Shown: in pieces, positions 16,282 through 24,584 of the stretch | Layout of the letters: the number at the start of each line of letters is the position of its first letter | How positions within the stretch are numbered: the first letter of the stretch is position 1 | IMG/VR virus record: IMGVR_UViG_3300037193_002936 | Span: 1-41,649 of that record | From: a virus | Strand: one strand, 5' to 3' | Length of the DNA: 41,649 bases | The notes under the pieces: model-generated | Seen by the model: only the letters and a program-made list of their open reading frames with translations | Database searches by the model: none | What the model was told of the DNA's origin: nothing | Position numbers and translations under genes: made by a program

Positions 16282-18648
16282 TTAATCTTCTGGCGATTTG
16301 TCCTCCCTCTTCTCAACCTTTAATGCTTCCACCTTATTTCTTAAGGCCTGTTTTACAATCTCATCAATGCTTTGCTGTTTGCTGATCTCCTTTTTCACTT
16401 GCTGCTCCACTCCTTTTATGATCGAATCGAGTTGCTTTTCTTTCATCATCAGGAGTTCGCTGATCTTGCCTTGCAGAATTATATTTTCTCGGTCAGCGGC
16501 TGCTTTAGCTTGTATTTCTGCCAATTTTCCTTGTGTCTTGTCAGCGGCAGCAACCCGGTTAGCCTCCATGGCGGCCTGATTATTTGCTGATTGCATTTGA
16601 GCAACCTTGCGCTCATTGATTTTGATCCGGATGCCGAGAATTTGCCTAGCCTTCTTAAGGTTGCGGATTTCACGAATGTAGGCCACATCCAGATGTGTAA
16701 CGGTGCCTTTCTCAAGCCCAATGGACAGTTGATTATAAAAATCAATCCATTCCTCCGGACCCGGGGCCCGTTTTACAAATAACCCATAGTCACAATAAGC
16801 CACTTCATCGGGGACTGAAAAGTGCATCCCGAGGGCTGAGATAAAGCCCTCAATCCCGATGCCATCCCTTTTTGCTTCCTGGATTAATTGGAGCAATGAT
16901 TCGCTGCCGCGTTTAAATAGATACTCGTATCCGTTAAAAAGATACTCCATATCCATATTTCCTGCCATCTGAGACATCTGCGCGACCTTTACAGCAAGTC
17001 GATCAGGTTGATTGACTGATTCGGCTATTCCTGTATTGGTCATCTGCTCCAACATCTGGATGGCAGTCGTGAATGCATTAAAATAATCTGCAAGCTGAAG
17101 ACCTGTGGGATTACTATCAATGGCACTGTTGCTATACCGCTGATCATACTTATTGACTGGTGATCGCTTAATTAAGCGCCCGGTTTGTAAGAAATGCTCG
17201 TAAACATCTCTTGGTCTCCATTTCCTTCCGCCGGCGCCCAAGGCTACTTCTTCAAGCTGCGTAAAGTCTATTTCCTGAACACCCATCCATCCCTTAGCCA
17301 GAATCTCTTTTATCTTGTTCCATGTCACATTCACCATAAGCAATGGCTCGATCATTTGTGACACGAAACTTACCGTGCGACCTTCTTTATAGTTTGGAGA
17401 AAATGTGATGATTGGCAATTTGGCGTCTACCAGATTAGTCCGCGGGAAGTTCTTTTTGCCGTAATCGTAAACAATATCGCTATCCAAAACCCATGTGCCG
17501 CCATACACGGACGTGTATTCATTTCGGATAATTCTGGATTTGCCATTTTTGAAATTCTCATCATCTTCCCTGGGCTTCCATTTAAGCCCCCGTTCCATCA
17601 TTGTTGTGTTGCCATAATTATTCTCTCGGGTGATGTATAACCGCTCATCTTGGCTGAGAAAATAGAAACGAAGAACTGGTATGTAATTAAGCCCGTCATA
17701 CTTTTGATTTTCGCGGGCTGGGTGATAAGCGTTTTCAATGCTGTTTTGATATGAAAAATGCTGAACAACTTTTTCGATCTCTTCTTCCGTTAATGAGGCG
17801 CGGGCTTCCTTTCGGAACTCATTTACTGTCGGGAAATCAAAAAATCCTGCATACTCTTGGCCGTCAAAATTCTCATCCTCCACATAGCTGCCGATGAAAT
17901 ATTTAGGATTTATTTTATCTGCTCGTGGGACGCCATTTGCATCTCGATATGTGTGAAGATGGCCTCTTCCTAATGTAACCATATCCCAAGCCACCATACG
18001 CATCTTCTGCTTGAAGTCATTGATCTCATGAGCCAATGAGATCGCCAGTTCTCCATTGATTGCTTTTTTAAGCTTCGGGTTGGTTAACATTTCAAACATT
18101 AACTCATCCGGATACTCAGGAAGGATGTCGACATCAAGGTCAGGGAAGAAATCCCTGGGGTTCATCTTCATGTCTTCAATCCACGTTCGGTATTCATAGA
18201 AAGCTTGAATAGAAGCCTCGTATGTCTTTTTCTCATGGACCGATGCTGCATCAATAGCTTCGATCGATACATCGTAATCAACGGCCATGATTTTAGAGAC
18301 TGCTCTATTTATATATTTTGGAGCGAGGTTAAGAACCTGTACGTCAATATAGGCTAGGCTTGCCGCTCCTTCATCTTGAGCATCGTCATTTGGGTCCTTG
18401 AAAAAGCCGAGCATTTTTCGAATAGAGTCAACACTTTGCCTGCCTTGAGCCACTTCAATGAGTGCTTGGTACTCATTGTCGTCCCAAAAATGGTATCCTC
18501 CGTACCGACTAGAACTATAGTACATTCCTTTTACATAATGCAGTCCATACTCAGGACGTTCCTTGGCTTTAGGAGATACAAATTCATTCGGGAACACTGA
18601 TCCTTTGACCATGAAATCGCTATCAACTAATTCTTCGGAGTCGGTCAT
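16282..18648 (-). CDS. Portal protein
   Basis: 788 aa, the size expected for portals of crAss-like podoviruses. The order is typical: an N-terminal alpha/beta part, a central stretch containing DMVTLGRGHLHTYRD and a conserved beta core (LPIITFSPNYKEGRTVSFVSQMIEPLL), then the long helical stem and wing (LQLADYFNAFTTAIQMLEQMTN, ... SVNQPDRLAVKVAQMSQMAGNM). The last 130 residues are a long charged coiled coil (residues about 650-788), as in portal barrels. The gene is 3-4 bp into its upstream neighbour (overlap with the 107-aa gene) and just downstream of TerL. Confidence 0.85.
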   Translation of the reverse strand: MTDSEELVDSDFMVKGSVFPNEFVSPKAKERPEYGLHYVKGMYYSSSRYGGYHFWDDNEYQALIEVAQGRQSVDSIRKMLGFFKDPNDDAQDEGAASLAYIDVQVLNLAPKYINRAVSKIMAVDYDVSIEAIDAASVHEKKTYEASIQAFYEYRTWIEDMKMNPRDFFPDLDVDILPEYPDELMFEMLTNPKLKKAINGELAISLAHEINDFKQKMRMVAWDMVTLGRGHLHTYRDANGVPRADKINPKYFIGSYVEDENFDGQEYAGFFDFPTVNEFRKEARASLTEEEIEKVVQHFSYQNSIENAYHPARENQKYDGLNYIPVLRFYFLSQDERLYITRENNYGNTTMMERGLKWKPREDDENFKNGKSRIIRNEYTSVYGGTWVLDSDIVYDYGKKNFPRTNLVDAKLPIITFSPNYKEGRTVSFVSQMIEPLLMVNVTWNKIKEILAKGWMGVQEIDFTQLEEVALGAGGRKWRPRDVYEHFLQTGRLIKRSPVNKYDQRYSNSAIDSNPTGLQLADYFNAFTTAIQMLEQMTNTGIAESVNQPDRLAVKVAQMSQMAGNMDMEYLFNGYEYLFKRGSESLLQLIQEAKRDGIGIEGFISALGMHFSVPDEVAYCDYGLFVKRAPGPEEWIDFYNQLSIGLEKGTVTHLDVAYIREIRNLKKARQILGIRIKINERKVAQMQSANNQAAMEANRVAAADKTQGKLAEIQAKAAADRENIILQGKISELLMMKEKQLDSIIKGVEQQVKKEISKQQSIDEIVKQALRNKVEALKVEKREDKSPED

Positions 18649-18968
18649 GGGAATAGGAGTTTAAATATTTTACTGGGTATGGCCATTTTTCCGCCATTCT
18701 GATCCACAAATTGGTAATCGCCTCGTTTGCCTCCATCAAAATCAGAATCTCTTTGCCTGTATCGAATCGATCTTGGAGAAGATATCGCGGCCGCGAAATT
18801 GAACGTGCCAGAAGACAAGTCCTTGAATAGTTTTTGCAAAGCAAAAAATGGCGCTCCGGAGTTGCAATAATGCCAATCGTTAACATGATCAGGGTTGATC
18901 TCGATCTCACTTTCTTCTAAAACCTGATAAAGGTTCTTTCGGAGCTTGGCAACCTTGGCTGTCTGCAT
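18645..18968 (-). CDS. Small hypothetical protein between TerL and portal
   Basis: 107 aa, mixed charge. It begins with a Lys/Leu-rich helix (KVAKLRKNLYQVLEESEIEI) and has DHVNDWHYCNSGAPFFALQKLFKDL in the middle. It overlaps the portal start by 4 bp and follows TerL by 28 bp, so it is part of the packaging operon. No family recognised; packaging-accessory role possible. Confidence 0.6.
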   Translation of the reverse strand: MQTAKVAKLRKNLYQVLEESEIEINPDHVNDWHYCNSGAPFFALQKLFKDLSSGTFNFAAAISSPRSIRYRQRDSDFDGGKRGDYQFVDQNGGKMAIPSKIFKLLFP

Positions 18969-18996
18969 TTTCTGAGGATTAACTCAAAAATACGAA

Positions 18997-21159
18997 TTAC
19001 CTTACAACATTTCCATATTGGTCGAATCCTGGCATGAAATCATGAATATCCATTAACGGAATAGTGTTCATTTTTGGCGCTATTTTACAACCTAGTTCAG
19101 TGAATCCAGCGGCGACGGAATAGTCGTATTCTGTTGTCTTCTTTGGATTAAATACCAAAAGATCCTCAACAAGTTCAATAAATGGAATGGTGTGTCCGAA
19201 GTACTCAACATATGTCGCAAGGGCCCCGGTGTATTCTTGAATGGTAATCTGGCTTGCTGGAGTGCCATCCATGTGTACATTCTTTCGATAACCTCCTGTT
19301 TCTGGCACATACTTGCTGAGGATGAAATCGCCACACCCTTGTTCATGGAAGTAGTTAATAACGCCTGGTTTCTGAGATTCCGGGTGTAGGCTACATCCAA
19401 AAAACCAACACATCATCAAAGCCCGTTCATAGAACACATTTGGATCATTGGGCCGAACATCCATCATTGCAACGTATCGGTTGGTCTTATACGGGTATTG
19501 CTCATCCCGTCGCTGCTCCATTATTTCTTGTGTAAGGAACCCATCGATGGATGTGTCATACTTCCTTTTTATGAAAAGGACGGGGCGTGATCTGCGTGTA
19601 CTGATAAACTCATCCGTTCCCGACTTACCCTCTACCTGGACACCATGGTCAATCGGGTCGACTCCCGCGATAAATTTTTGATCATTCCCTGGACTATGCT
19701 TCGACTGGCCCGGGGCCAGTCGGGTATTTACAAGGTTGGTTTCTTTTGGATCACTTGGAAGGGAATGGATTACCGCCCACCCGGTGTGCGGATTGTGTCT
19801 GAATCTCACTTCCCCAAATCGTTTATTGTTCAACCAGTAAAACTCACCGCGGGAAACAATCGGTTCAGTCATCTCATACAATCCCGTTTTCCTGTTCTCC
19901 AGAATAACCGCATTAAATTCGCACGATGCCGGGTTTGTATAAAATATCTCGCGAATGGTTAATGGATACTTGCGAATGTGCCCCGCCAGCTTGCTTGGGC
20001 TGTTTTTGAATGCGGCCCGGCGCTGGAGCAGTTTGGCTCTGGCTTCTTCTCTTTTAGGAAATCCCCACTCATCAAAAAAACCTTTCAACGCACAGTCACC
20101 AGGAAGAAAGGCGGAGTAAAGATTGCTCTTTGTTCTGCCGTCGGGCTGTTTTTTGTCAAAATCAGAGTCATAGAACAGGTTTTTATAGGCCTTTCCGCCG
20201 CGGTCTTTCATGTTCAAATTCTCCACCGTCGTGCCCATCAGGCATTTGCCTATAAACTCCAATCCGTCCATTAAACACGGTAACACTATATCCCATCGGC
20301 CTTCGCCATCTTCGCTGTACAAGCTGGTTTTTTTCAGTTTGCCGGGCTCTTCGCACAAATAGGTGTTCAGGATATCACCATCGTAGGCCCCCTCGCTTGA
20401 CTCCCTGTATTCAATTATGGACTCCAAAGACTCTACTTCGCTGGCTGAACTCCTGCTTTCTCGTCTCCGCGGAGGCACGTCAAATTCAATTTGCGAGGTC
20501 TGTTTGGTGTCCGTATTGTAAGATGGCTGGTAGTAGTACGGTAATTTGTAGAATGGTTTTTTGACGAACTTGTTATAGAACTTCTTGATCTTATCATCCG
20601 TCTCCCCTTGCATCCCGCTGAAATGATTGTAATTGCTGATGGTCCGAAAAGTAGCCCATGATCCCATCAATACGGATTTACCGTACCGGCGTACTGTGTT
20701 GAAGCATCCGCCGGCAGAATTTGGATCCTCCTCCCAGTACTGAATCCAGTATGTTATTTCCTTGTCCGTGTCCCTGAATGAAGGACTACCGAAATACGGG
20801 CGCCATGCGGATAGGTATTTGTAATAGAATGGCGTCAGGTAAGTCGGCACCCCTTTATTGAATATGTATACCCCGTTTGTGCCTCTCTCCCATTCTTGGT
20901 GTTCCCATTCAGCAAGTTCACTTCCTTCCAATGGATGGACATAGTCTGGGTTCTTTACCCTTCGGGTAAGCATTTCCTTGACGGCCTTTTGAAGATGCGG
21001 AGGCATTTCCGGACGAACCCACTTCTGTTCCTTTTTAAACAGAATCTTATCATCGGAAGGTATTTCTGGGAGATACACCTCCGGTATGCCGGGCCCCGAG
21101 ATACCAGTGATGAGCCACTGGAATTTGTAAATGTTCGCGTTGGGCGGCTTGTTATACAT
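18997..21159 (-). CDS. terL: Terminase large subunit (TerL)
   Basis: 720 aa. The ATPase part carries a Walker A of the packaging type, TVRRYGKS (residues 155-162), and a candidate Walker B / catalytic region ILNTYLCEEPGK (263-274) with acidic Glu270-271. The C-terminal RNase H-like nuclease has KFIAGVDPIDHG (catalytic Asp501) and a second acidic position in YVAMMDVRP (Asp567). TerL couples ATP hydrolysis to DNA translocation into the prohead and cuts the concatemer. Length fits crAss-like TerL. It overlaps the upstream gene by 8 bp and precedes the portal, the usual packaging order. Confidence 0.9.
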   Translation of the reverse strand: MYNKPPNANIYKFQWLITGISGPGIPEVYLPEIPSDDKILFKKEQKWVRPEMPPHLQKAVKEMLTRRVKNPDYVHPLEGSELAEWEHQEWERGTNGVYIFNKGVPTYLTPFYYKYLSAWRPYFGSPSFRDTDKEITYWIQYWEEDPNSAGGCFNTVRRYGKSVLMGSWATFRTISNYNHFSGMQGETDDKIKKFYNKFVKKPFYKLPYYYQPSYNTDTKQTSQIEFDVPPRRRESRSSASEVESLESIIEYRESSEGAYDGDILNTYLCEEPGKLKKTSLYSEDGEGRWDIVLPCLMDGLEFIGKCLMGTTVENLNMKDRGGKAYKNLFYDSDFDKKQPDGRTKSNLYSAFLPGDCALKGFFDEWGFPKREEARAKLLQRRAAFKNSPSKLAGHIRKYPLTIREIFYTNPASCEFNAVILENRKTGLYEMTEPIVSRGEFYWLNNKRFGEVRFRHNPHTGWAVIHSLPSDPKETNLVNTRLAPGQSKHSPGNDQKFIAGVDPIDHGVQVEGKSGTDEFISTRRSRPVLFIKRKYDTSIDGFLTQEIMEQRRDEQYPYKTNRYVAMMDVRPNDPNVFYERALMMCWFFGCSLHPESQKPGVINYFHEQGCGDFILSKYVPETGGYRKNVHMDGTPASQITIQEYTGALATYVEYFGHTIPFIELVEDLLVFNPKKTTEYDYSVAAGFTELGCKIAPKMNTIPLMDIHDFMPGFDQYGNVVR

Positions 21160-21694
21160 TAGATGATTTCATCATTTTGATCCGCTGCTCAGGGCTCAAT
21201 AATTGCCGAACTTTAAGGTCAGCCATATCCTTGGTGTCGACGCTGTAAAGTTCTGCCCGGAGCCGATTGATGCGCTGCCGCAGGTTGTCGCTAATGGCCA
21301 GCAGCGAATCCCGCTTTTTGTATTTTGCCTCCACATCTTCATCAGTAAATGAAATAGGTGTCATCAATACCTTCTGAAGATCCAGAAAGGTCTGCAGGTC
21401 CGTCATGTACTGCTGATGATCAATGCTGCTTTGAAAGTATGATTGGAAATGAAAAATGAGATTGTTCATCTCAGGATCTTTCATGTCCATTATTGCTATC
21501 ATTTGTGCATCGGCTGGATCAAGACCAGCTTTTACACAAGCCTCTACCTTGCGCTCATTTAGGTTTTGGATGCTGTTAAGCTGTGATTCCTTACTGTAAA
21601 CGAGTTCAATGTATTTGAGTAATAATGCTTTATCTTTGTGTTTGAACGCTTTGCACACGTCAAAGTCACTAAATTTATTAACCATAGAAGCCAT
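21152..21694 (-). CDS. Terminase small-subunit candidate
   Basis: 180 aa, all-helical and charged, with no membrane segment. Residues 45-60 (NERKVEACVKAGLDPADAQMIAIMD) could form a DNA-binding helix pair, and the C-terminal half (KKRDSLLAISDNLRQRINRLRAELY) is a likely oligomerising helix. Gene order, directly upstream of and overlapping TerL by 8 bp, is the main ground for calling it the small terminase; no HTH is proved. The first Met at 21694 shares the sequence CATG with the start of the opposite plus-strand gene; an internal Met (MVNK) 9 bp further could be the true start. Confidence 0.5.
   Translation of the reverse strand: MASMVNKFSDFDVCKAFKHKDKALLLKYIELVYSKESQLNSIQNLNERKVEACVKAGLDPADAQMIAIMDMKDPEMNNLIFHFQSYFQSSIDHQQYMTDLQTFLDLQKVLMTPISFTDEDVEAKYKKRDSLLAISDNLRQRINRLRAELYSVDTKDMADLKVRQLLSPEQRIKMMKSSNV
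21631..21638 (+). promoter_or_regulatory. Possible -7 box for the plus-strand gene at 21693
   Basis: TATCTTTG on the plus strand fits TAnnTTTG and lies 54 bp before the ATG at 21693, inside the small-terminase candidate. A TTTG at 21614-21617 is too near (13 bp) for a textbook -33 element. Supports, but does not prove, independent transcription of the plus gene. Confidence 0.35.
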
Positions 21695-22199
21695 GAAAAT
21701 CTACTCAAATGTAACTGATCCAGGTAAGAAAAAGAAAATCACTAAAACCACCGTCAAAAAAGTGGGGTCTGCACCAAAGAAAGAAAGCGGTGTAGAGATG
21801 ACCTTTGAGCGAGGGAAAACAACAAGAGAGTATACTCCCGCAGACGTGAGGACTGGAGATAAGCGATATGGTCCGGAGAGTAAAACCAAACCCACTCCTG
21901 CTTTTGTAAAAGAAGCCCAGGCAAAGAAAAAGGACATCGTGATGAAAGGAGGTAAGCCTTACCGCGCTGGTTACACAGAGGTAAAAGAAGATGCTCCAAA
22001 ATTCTCATCCAAAATAAAAGTTACTCCCGACGTTCGTCCGGTAAAAACAACTACCACCACAGTTACAAAAGAAAAGAAGGCTTCTGGGAAATCCGGAAGT
22101 AAACTTAAGCCAATGGCGATGACATATGGAACGGATAGTCCAACAAAAGGCGGAGGAACCAAGTATAAGAAAAAAGTGAGGTCGCTTATGAAGCGCTAA
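21693..22199 (+). CDS. Lone plus-strand basic, disordered protein
   Basis: 168 aa from the ATG at 21693; the frame is open further upstream but this start avoids deep overlap and matches an MKIYSNVTDPGKKKK opening. Very rich in Lys, Thr, Ser and Pro, with KKKK, TTTTT and GKSGSKLK stretches, so it is disordered and strongly positively charged (nucleic-acid binding or virion-associated). It is the only rightward gene in 33 kb. Its start shares CATG with the start of the opposite small-terminase candidate and its stop overlaps the stop of the CAP-domain gene. The composition is unlike an accidental frame. No family recognised. Confidence 0.6.
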   Translation: MKIYSNVTDPGKKKKITKTTVKKVGSAPKKESGVEMTFERGKTTREYTPADVRTGDKRYGPESKTKPTPAFVKEAQAKKKDIVMKGGKPYRAGYTEVKEDAPKFSSKIKVTPDVRPVKTTTTTVTKEKKASGKSGSKLKPMAMTYGTDSPTKGGGTKYKKKVRSLMKR

Positions 22200-22570
22200 T
22201 CCGTAAGGCGTGCGCAAGCTTTTCCGTTCATCCAGGCATATCCTATCTTACGTGCTTTGCGGCTGAGAATTATTTTTCGATGCGCAGGGCTTTCCATCCA
22301 GCACTCTAACGATGATGGGCAGTTGGCTAGTACTTCTGCCCTATATTTTTCTCCATTCCGAGGAGTTGACTTTCCATGAATCAATGATCTGTGCTTACTG
22401 GTTGCCAATAACCATTGCTTAGATTCTTTTTCAAGTACAGTATCCACAGCAAGAGGCTTGAGAAGATGCTTCGACCGTATATCGTTTAGTTCATTATAGA
22501 ATGATTGATTGTTTTGCCCATGGGATACAATCGTTGATGAAATGACTAGTATGATAGTTAAAATCTTCAT
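22196..22570 (-). CDS. Secreted CAP-domain protein
   Basis: 124 aa. Residues 1-18 form a signal peptide (MKILTIILVISSTIVSHG). The rest matches the CAP/SCP/PR-1 pattern: an early helix with N.IR..H..KPL (residues 28-41), candidate cavity residues His65 (LIHGK) and Glu74 (NGEK), and the signature WMESPAHRKIIL (91-102) close to the usual WMNSPGHRANIL, followed by KIGYAWM. It is short for the family (usually about 130-150 residues after the signal), so the last strand may be reduced. CAP proteins are exported; bacterial ones have unclear roles, some in cell-wall or lipid interaction. A secreted phage copy could act at lysis or on host envelope. Confidence 0.7.
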   Translation of the reverse strand: MKILTIILVISSTIVSHGQNNQSFYNELNDIRSKHLLKPLAVDTVLEKESKQWLLATSKHRSLIHGKSTPRNGEKYRAEVLANCPSSLECWMESPAHRKIILSRKARKIGYAWMNGKACARLTD

Positions 22571-22743
22571 GATTTATGAAGCGTATCCCCAATCACAAAA
22601 ATCCATATCAAAATCATAAAGAATCCAAGAGAATAACGTGCTTCTGCCGGCCATTCATTCGTCACAAAAGACCAATGGCATAGAGAGAAAATTAAATAAA
22701 TAACGACTGAGTAAATAGTTGATACCAGCAATATTCTCTTCAT
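22567..22743 (-). CDS. Small two-span membrane protein
   Basis: 58 codons from the ATG at 22743. Two hydrophobic segments: residues 4-20 (ILLVSTIYSVVIYLIFS) and about 36-53 (LGFFMILIWIFVIGD). It overlaps the flanking genes by 4 bp on each side (ATGA), so it is translated with them. Function unknown. Confidence 0.6.
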   Translation of the reverse strand: MKRILLVSTIYSVVIYLIFSLCHWSFVTNEWPAEARYSLGFFMILIWIFVIGDTLHKS

Positions 22744-23231
22744 ATAAAAAACAGTGTTAGTCCTCCGATCAGAATGATTGCATTAACAATCAGGCGCCCC
22801 TTCCATCCAAGTTTACGCCACCACCATGTTTTATCAGGCCATGCAAAGTTGGATAGGTGAGAAACCACATGCATGAAAATTTCTTTCCGTTTAGAATGCG
22901 GATATGTTACATATACTCTCAGATACCTCTGTATTCCTGTAATTCGATTCTTCAGATGCACATAGTTGATCCAGTATGGGAATATCGAAGCGTATAACGA
23001 TGCCGAAACAATGGAATACTTGGCAATCAATAACAACGCCAAGATCAATGAACTACCTGCTGATGGCCAATGCATGACACACCAAGAAACAAATCCGGCT
23101 CCTATCATCACCCCAATAAAAACAATGAACGTAGGGTCCGGATGCTTAACCCCGTATCTATCCCTCCATACCTTCAAGGCAGTAGGGGAGAAGAGAATCA
23201 ATAGGGAGAGGGTGGTGATAAATAAACTCAT
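22740..23231 (-). CDS. Multi-span membrane protein
   Basis: 163 aa with about four hydrophobic stretches: residues 1-15, 36-55, 58-82 and 145-163. A Lys/Arg-rich cytoplasmic-type loop with conserved-looking Trp/His lies between (YPHSKRKEIFMHVV; WPDKTWWWRKLGWKGR). Overlaps both neighbours by 4 bp. No transporter or holin family is recognised; possible host-membrane modifier. Confidence 0.6.
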   Translation of the reverse strand: MSLFITTLSLLILFSPTALKVWRDRYGVKHPDPTFIVFIGVMIGAGFVSWCVMHWPSAGSSLILALLLIAKYSIVSASLYASIFPYWINYVHLKNRITGIQRYLRVYVTYPHSKRKEIFMHVVSHLSNFAWPDKTWWWRKLGWKGRLIVNAIILIGGLTLFFI

Positions 23232-23422
23232 ACAATTTTCCTTTTAAACCAAAAAGACAACTCGAATCCGAACAGACTGATGCGCCAGCTATACTCCTCA
23301 TGAGAGAACCACCGTGTATGAATACCAATCAAGACCCAGTCACAAGGTCTCGAATAACGATTCCTTGCCGCCCAACGATTGTGAAAATGCCATTCTGTGA
23401 AGGCATGCCTATACCGTCTCAT
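23228..23422 (-). CDS. Small Trp/Arg-rich protein
   Basis: 64 aa, unusually rich in Trp, His and Arg (MRRYRHAFTEWHFHNRWAARNR), with no clear membrane segment. The start overlaps the upstream gene by 4 bp at a GAAACTGTATGAG junction. Function unknown. Confidence 0.5.
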   Translation of the reverse strand: MRRYRHAFTEWHFHNRWAARNRYSRPCDWVLIGIHTRWFSHEEYSWRISLFGFELSFWFKRKIV

Positions 23423-23430
23423 ACAGTTTC
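23418..23430 (-). repeat. Gene-junction repeat, copy 1
   Basis: GAAACTGTATGAG (minus strand) at the junction of the 55-aa and 64-aa genes; the stop and start overlap inside it. Confidence 0.75.
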
Positions 23431-23586
23431 AAGCTTGTGTTTATACTCCTCCATCGCGATCAATGCTTTCACAAGATTACCGTCCTCGGAATCTTTCATA
23501 AGGAATTTGATCTTATTAATGATTACCGTGCATGCGGCTTTTCGCCTTCCGGCTTTAAATACTGGTTCAGGGGGATGGCCTCTCAT
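23419..23586 (-). CDS. Small hypothetical protein ending in ETV
   Basis: 55 codons from the ATG at 23586 to TGA at 23419. Opening MRGHPPEPVFKAGRRKAACTVI, then a helix ending HKLETV. Both junctions carry GAAACTGTATGAG, in which the upstream stop and this or the next start overlap as ATGA. No family recognised. Confidence 0.55.
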   Translation of the reverse strand: MRGHPPEPVFKAGRRKAACTVIINKIKFLMKDSEDGNLVKALIAMEEYKHKLETV

Positions 23587-23594
23587 ACAGTTTC
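23582..23594 (-). repeat. Gene-junction repeat, copy 2
   Basis: Same 13 bases GAAACTGTATGAG at the junction of the 78-aa and 55-aa genes. Confidence 0.75.
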
Positions 23595-23819
23595 CGTAAA
23601 TGGTTTATTCTCATCACCGTTTTGTACGATCGTAACTTTAACTGGTAGGATTTTAAAACCCTCATCAGTCAATGCTTTGAATTCCTTGCCAAGTCCAGCA
23701 GATGCGAGCATATTGATAAATCCGACACATGTAGGGAAATCAAGGCATAAAGTGCTTAGTTGTGGCGTACCGTCAGGGGCGACGAGTACATACATTGGTT
23801 CTTTCTTGAATTCTTCCAT
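23583..23819 (-). CDS. Small hypothetical protein ending in ETV
   Basis: 78 aa from the ATG at 23819, chosen because the upstream gene stops at 23821; a longer frame would overlap it. Beta-rich start (MYVLVAPDGTPQLSTL), a helix (CVGFINMLASAGLGKEFKAL) and a strand end (ILPVKVTIVQ). The C-terminus is FTETV, shared in form with two neighbours. Function unknown. Confidence 0.6.
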   Translation of the reverse strand: MEEFKKEPMYVLVAPDGTPQLSTLCLDFPTCVGFINMLASAGLGKEFKALTDEGFKILPVKVTIVQNGDENKPFTETV

Positions 23820-23820
23820 T

Positions 23821-24039
23821 TTATTTTTGATTATTAGGACCCCAATCCAGCAAACCACCATTTTCCATGTGCTCAGACCATCCAGAAGCTCGGACTCGTT
23901 CTTTTTTTAGTTTTGCCGTAACCTTTTTCACATGAATTTCTGATGGATTTTCTGCGGGAAAAGCAACGGCCTCTTTTCTACTATTGGCTTCAACCTCATA
24001 GTATTCTACCACATATCTTGTGACACGATAAAGGCTCAT
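23821..24039 (-). CDS. Small hypothetical protein
   Basis: 72 aa if the ATG at 24039 is used; that Met overlaps the upstream TGA as ATGA at a GAAACTGTATGAG junction, so it is preferred to a Met 24 bp upstream. Contains YRVTRYVVEYYEVEANSRKEA, a strand-helix pattern seen in small phage proteins with a 'VEA.s.eEA' motif. Function unknown. Confidence 0.55.
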   Translation of the reverse strand: MSLYRVTRYVVEYYEVEANSRKEAVAFPAENPSEIHVKKVTAKLKKERVRASGWSEHMENGGLLDWGPNNQK

Positions 24040-24047
24040 ACAGTTTC
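24035..24047 (-). repeat. Gene-junction repeat, copy 3
   Basis: Same 13 bases GAAACTGTATGAG at the junction of the second ETV-ending 72-aa gene (24036-24254) and the 72-aa gene starting at 24039. Confidence 0.75.
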
Positions 24048-24254
24048 TGGAGTCAGAATCCATTTTAACAAGGATTCTTTCGTGTCAAATTCTTGCTTTT
24101 CACCCTTTTCAAAGGTTAGAAACCAAAGATCGTGTTCTTCCGAATACCAGAAATCTTTCACGTTTGAGAGACCATGATTATTTTTCAATTCCTTGAGTTC
24201 TTGCATATGGGAATTCACGCAAGTTTTAATGAAGTGTTTCTGTGCTTCTGTCAT
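24036..24254 (-). CDS. Small hypothetical protein ending in ETV
   Basis: 72 aa, acidic and helical, with a Trp-rich middle (DFWYSEEHDLWFLTFEKGEK) and C-terminus ILTPETV. The stop is part of a GAAACTGTATGAG junction. Function unknown. Confidence 0.55.
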   Translation of the reverse strand: MTEAQKHFIKTCVNSHMQELKELKNNHGLSNVKDFWYSEEHDLWFLTFEKGEKQEFDTKESLLKWILTPETV

Positions 24255-24267
24255 ACTTTTATGTGGT

Positions 24268-24573
24268 TTATTTTATGTTTGAAACATATACTCCTCCTGG
24301 TCGACCCTTCTCATCAACTGTTACTGTAGATAGCCACGGAGGACAATTAAATAACTCATATGTTTTAGACAAATCAGAAAACCCATCTATTTTTCTGGTT
24401 ACTCCATCTTTTGATGGATGTAACAACAGTCTATAACTGCCAATCTGAACACGAACTGAATTAAGGTGATTTTTGTGAATCAGTTTTTTACACTCATCTA
24501 ACGAATCAACTTCTATCTTTCCATCAAAATAAGATTCAGTATAAACCACAATTTGTAATTCATCACGTTTCAC
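24268..24573 (-). CDS. Small hypothetical protein
   Basis: 101 aa with alternating strand/helix pattern (ELQIVVYTESYFDGKIEVDSLDECKKLI; SVRVQIGSYRLLLHPS). No membrane segment or motif recognised. Follows the 87-aa membrane protein gene after 11 bp. Confidence 0.6.
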   Translation of the reverse strand: MKRDELQIVVYTESYFDGKIEVDSLDECKKLIHKNHLNSVRVQIGSYRLLLHPSKDGVTRKIDGFSDLSKTYELFNCPPWLSTVTVDEKGRPGGVYVSNIK

Positions 24574-24584
24574 TCTAATGAAAA

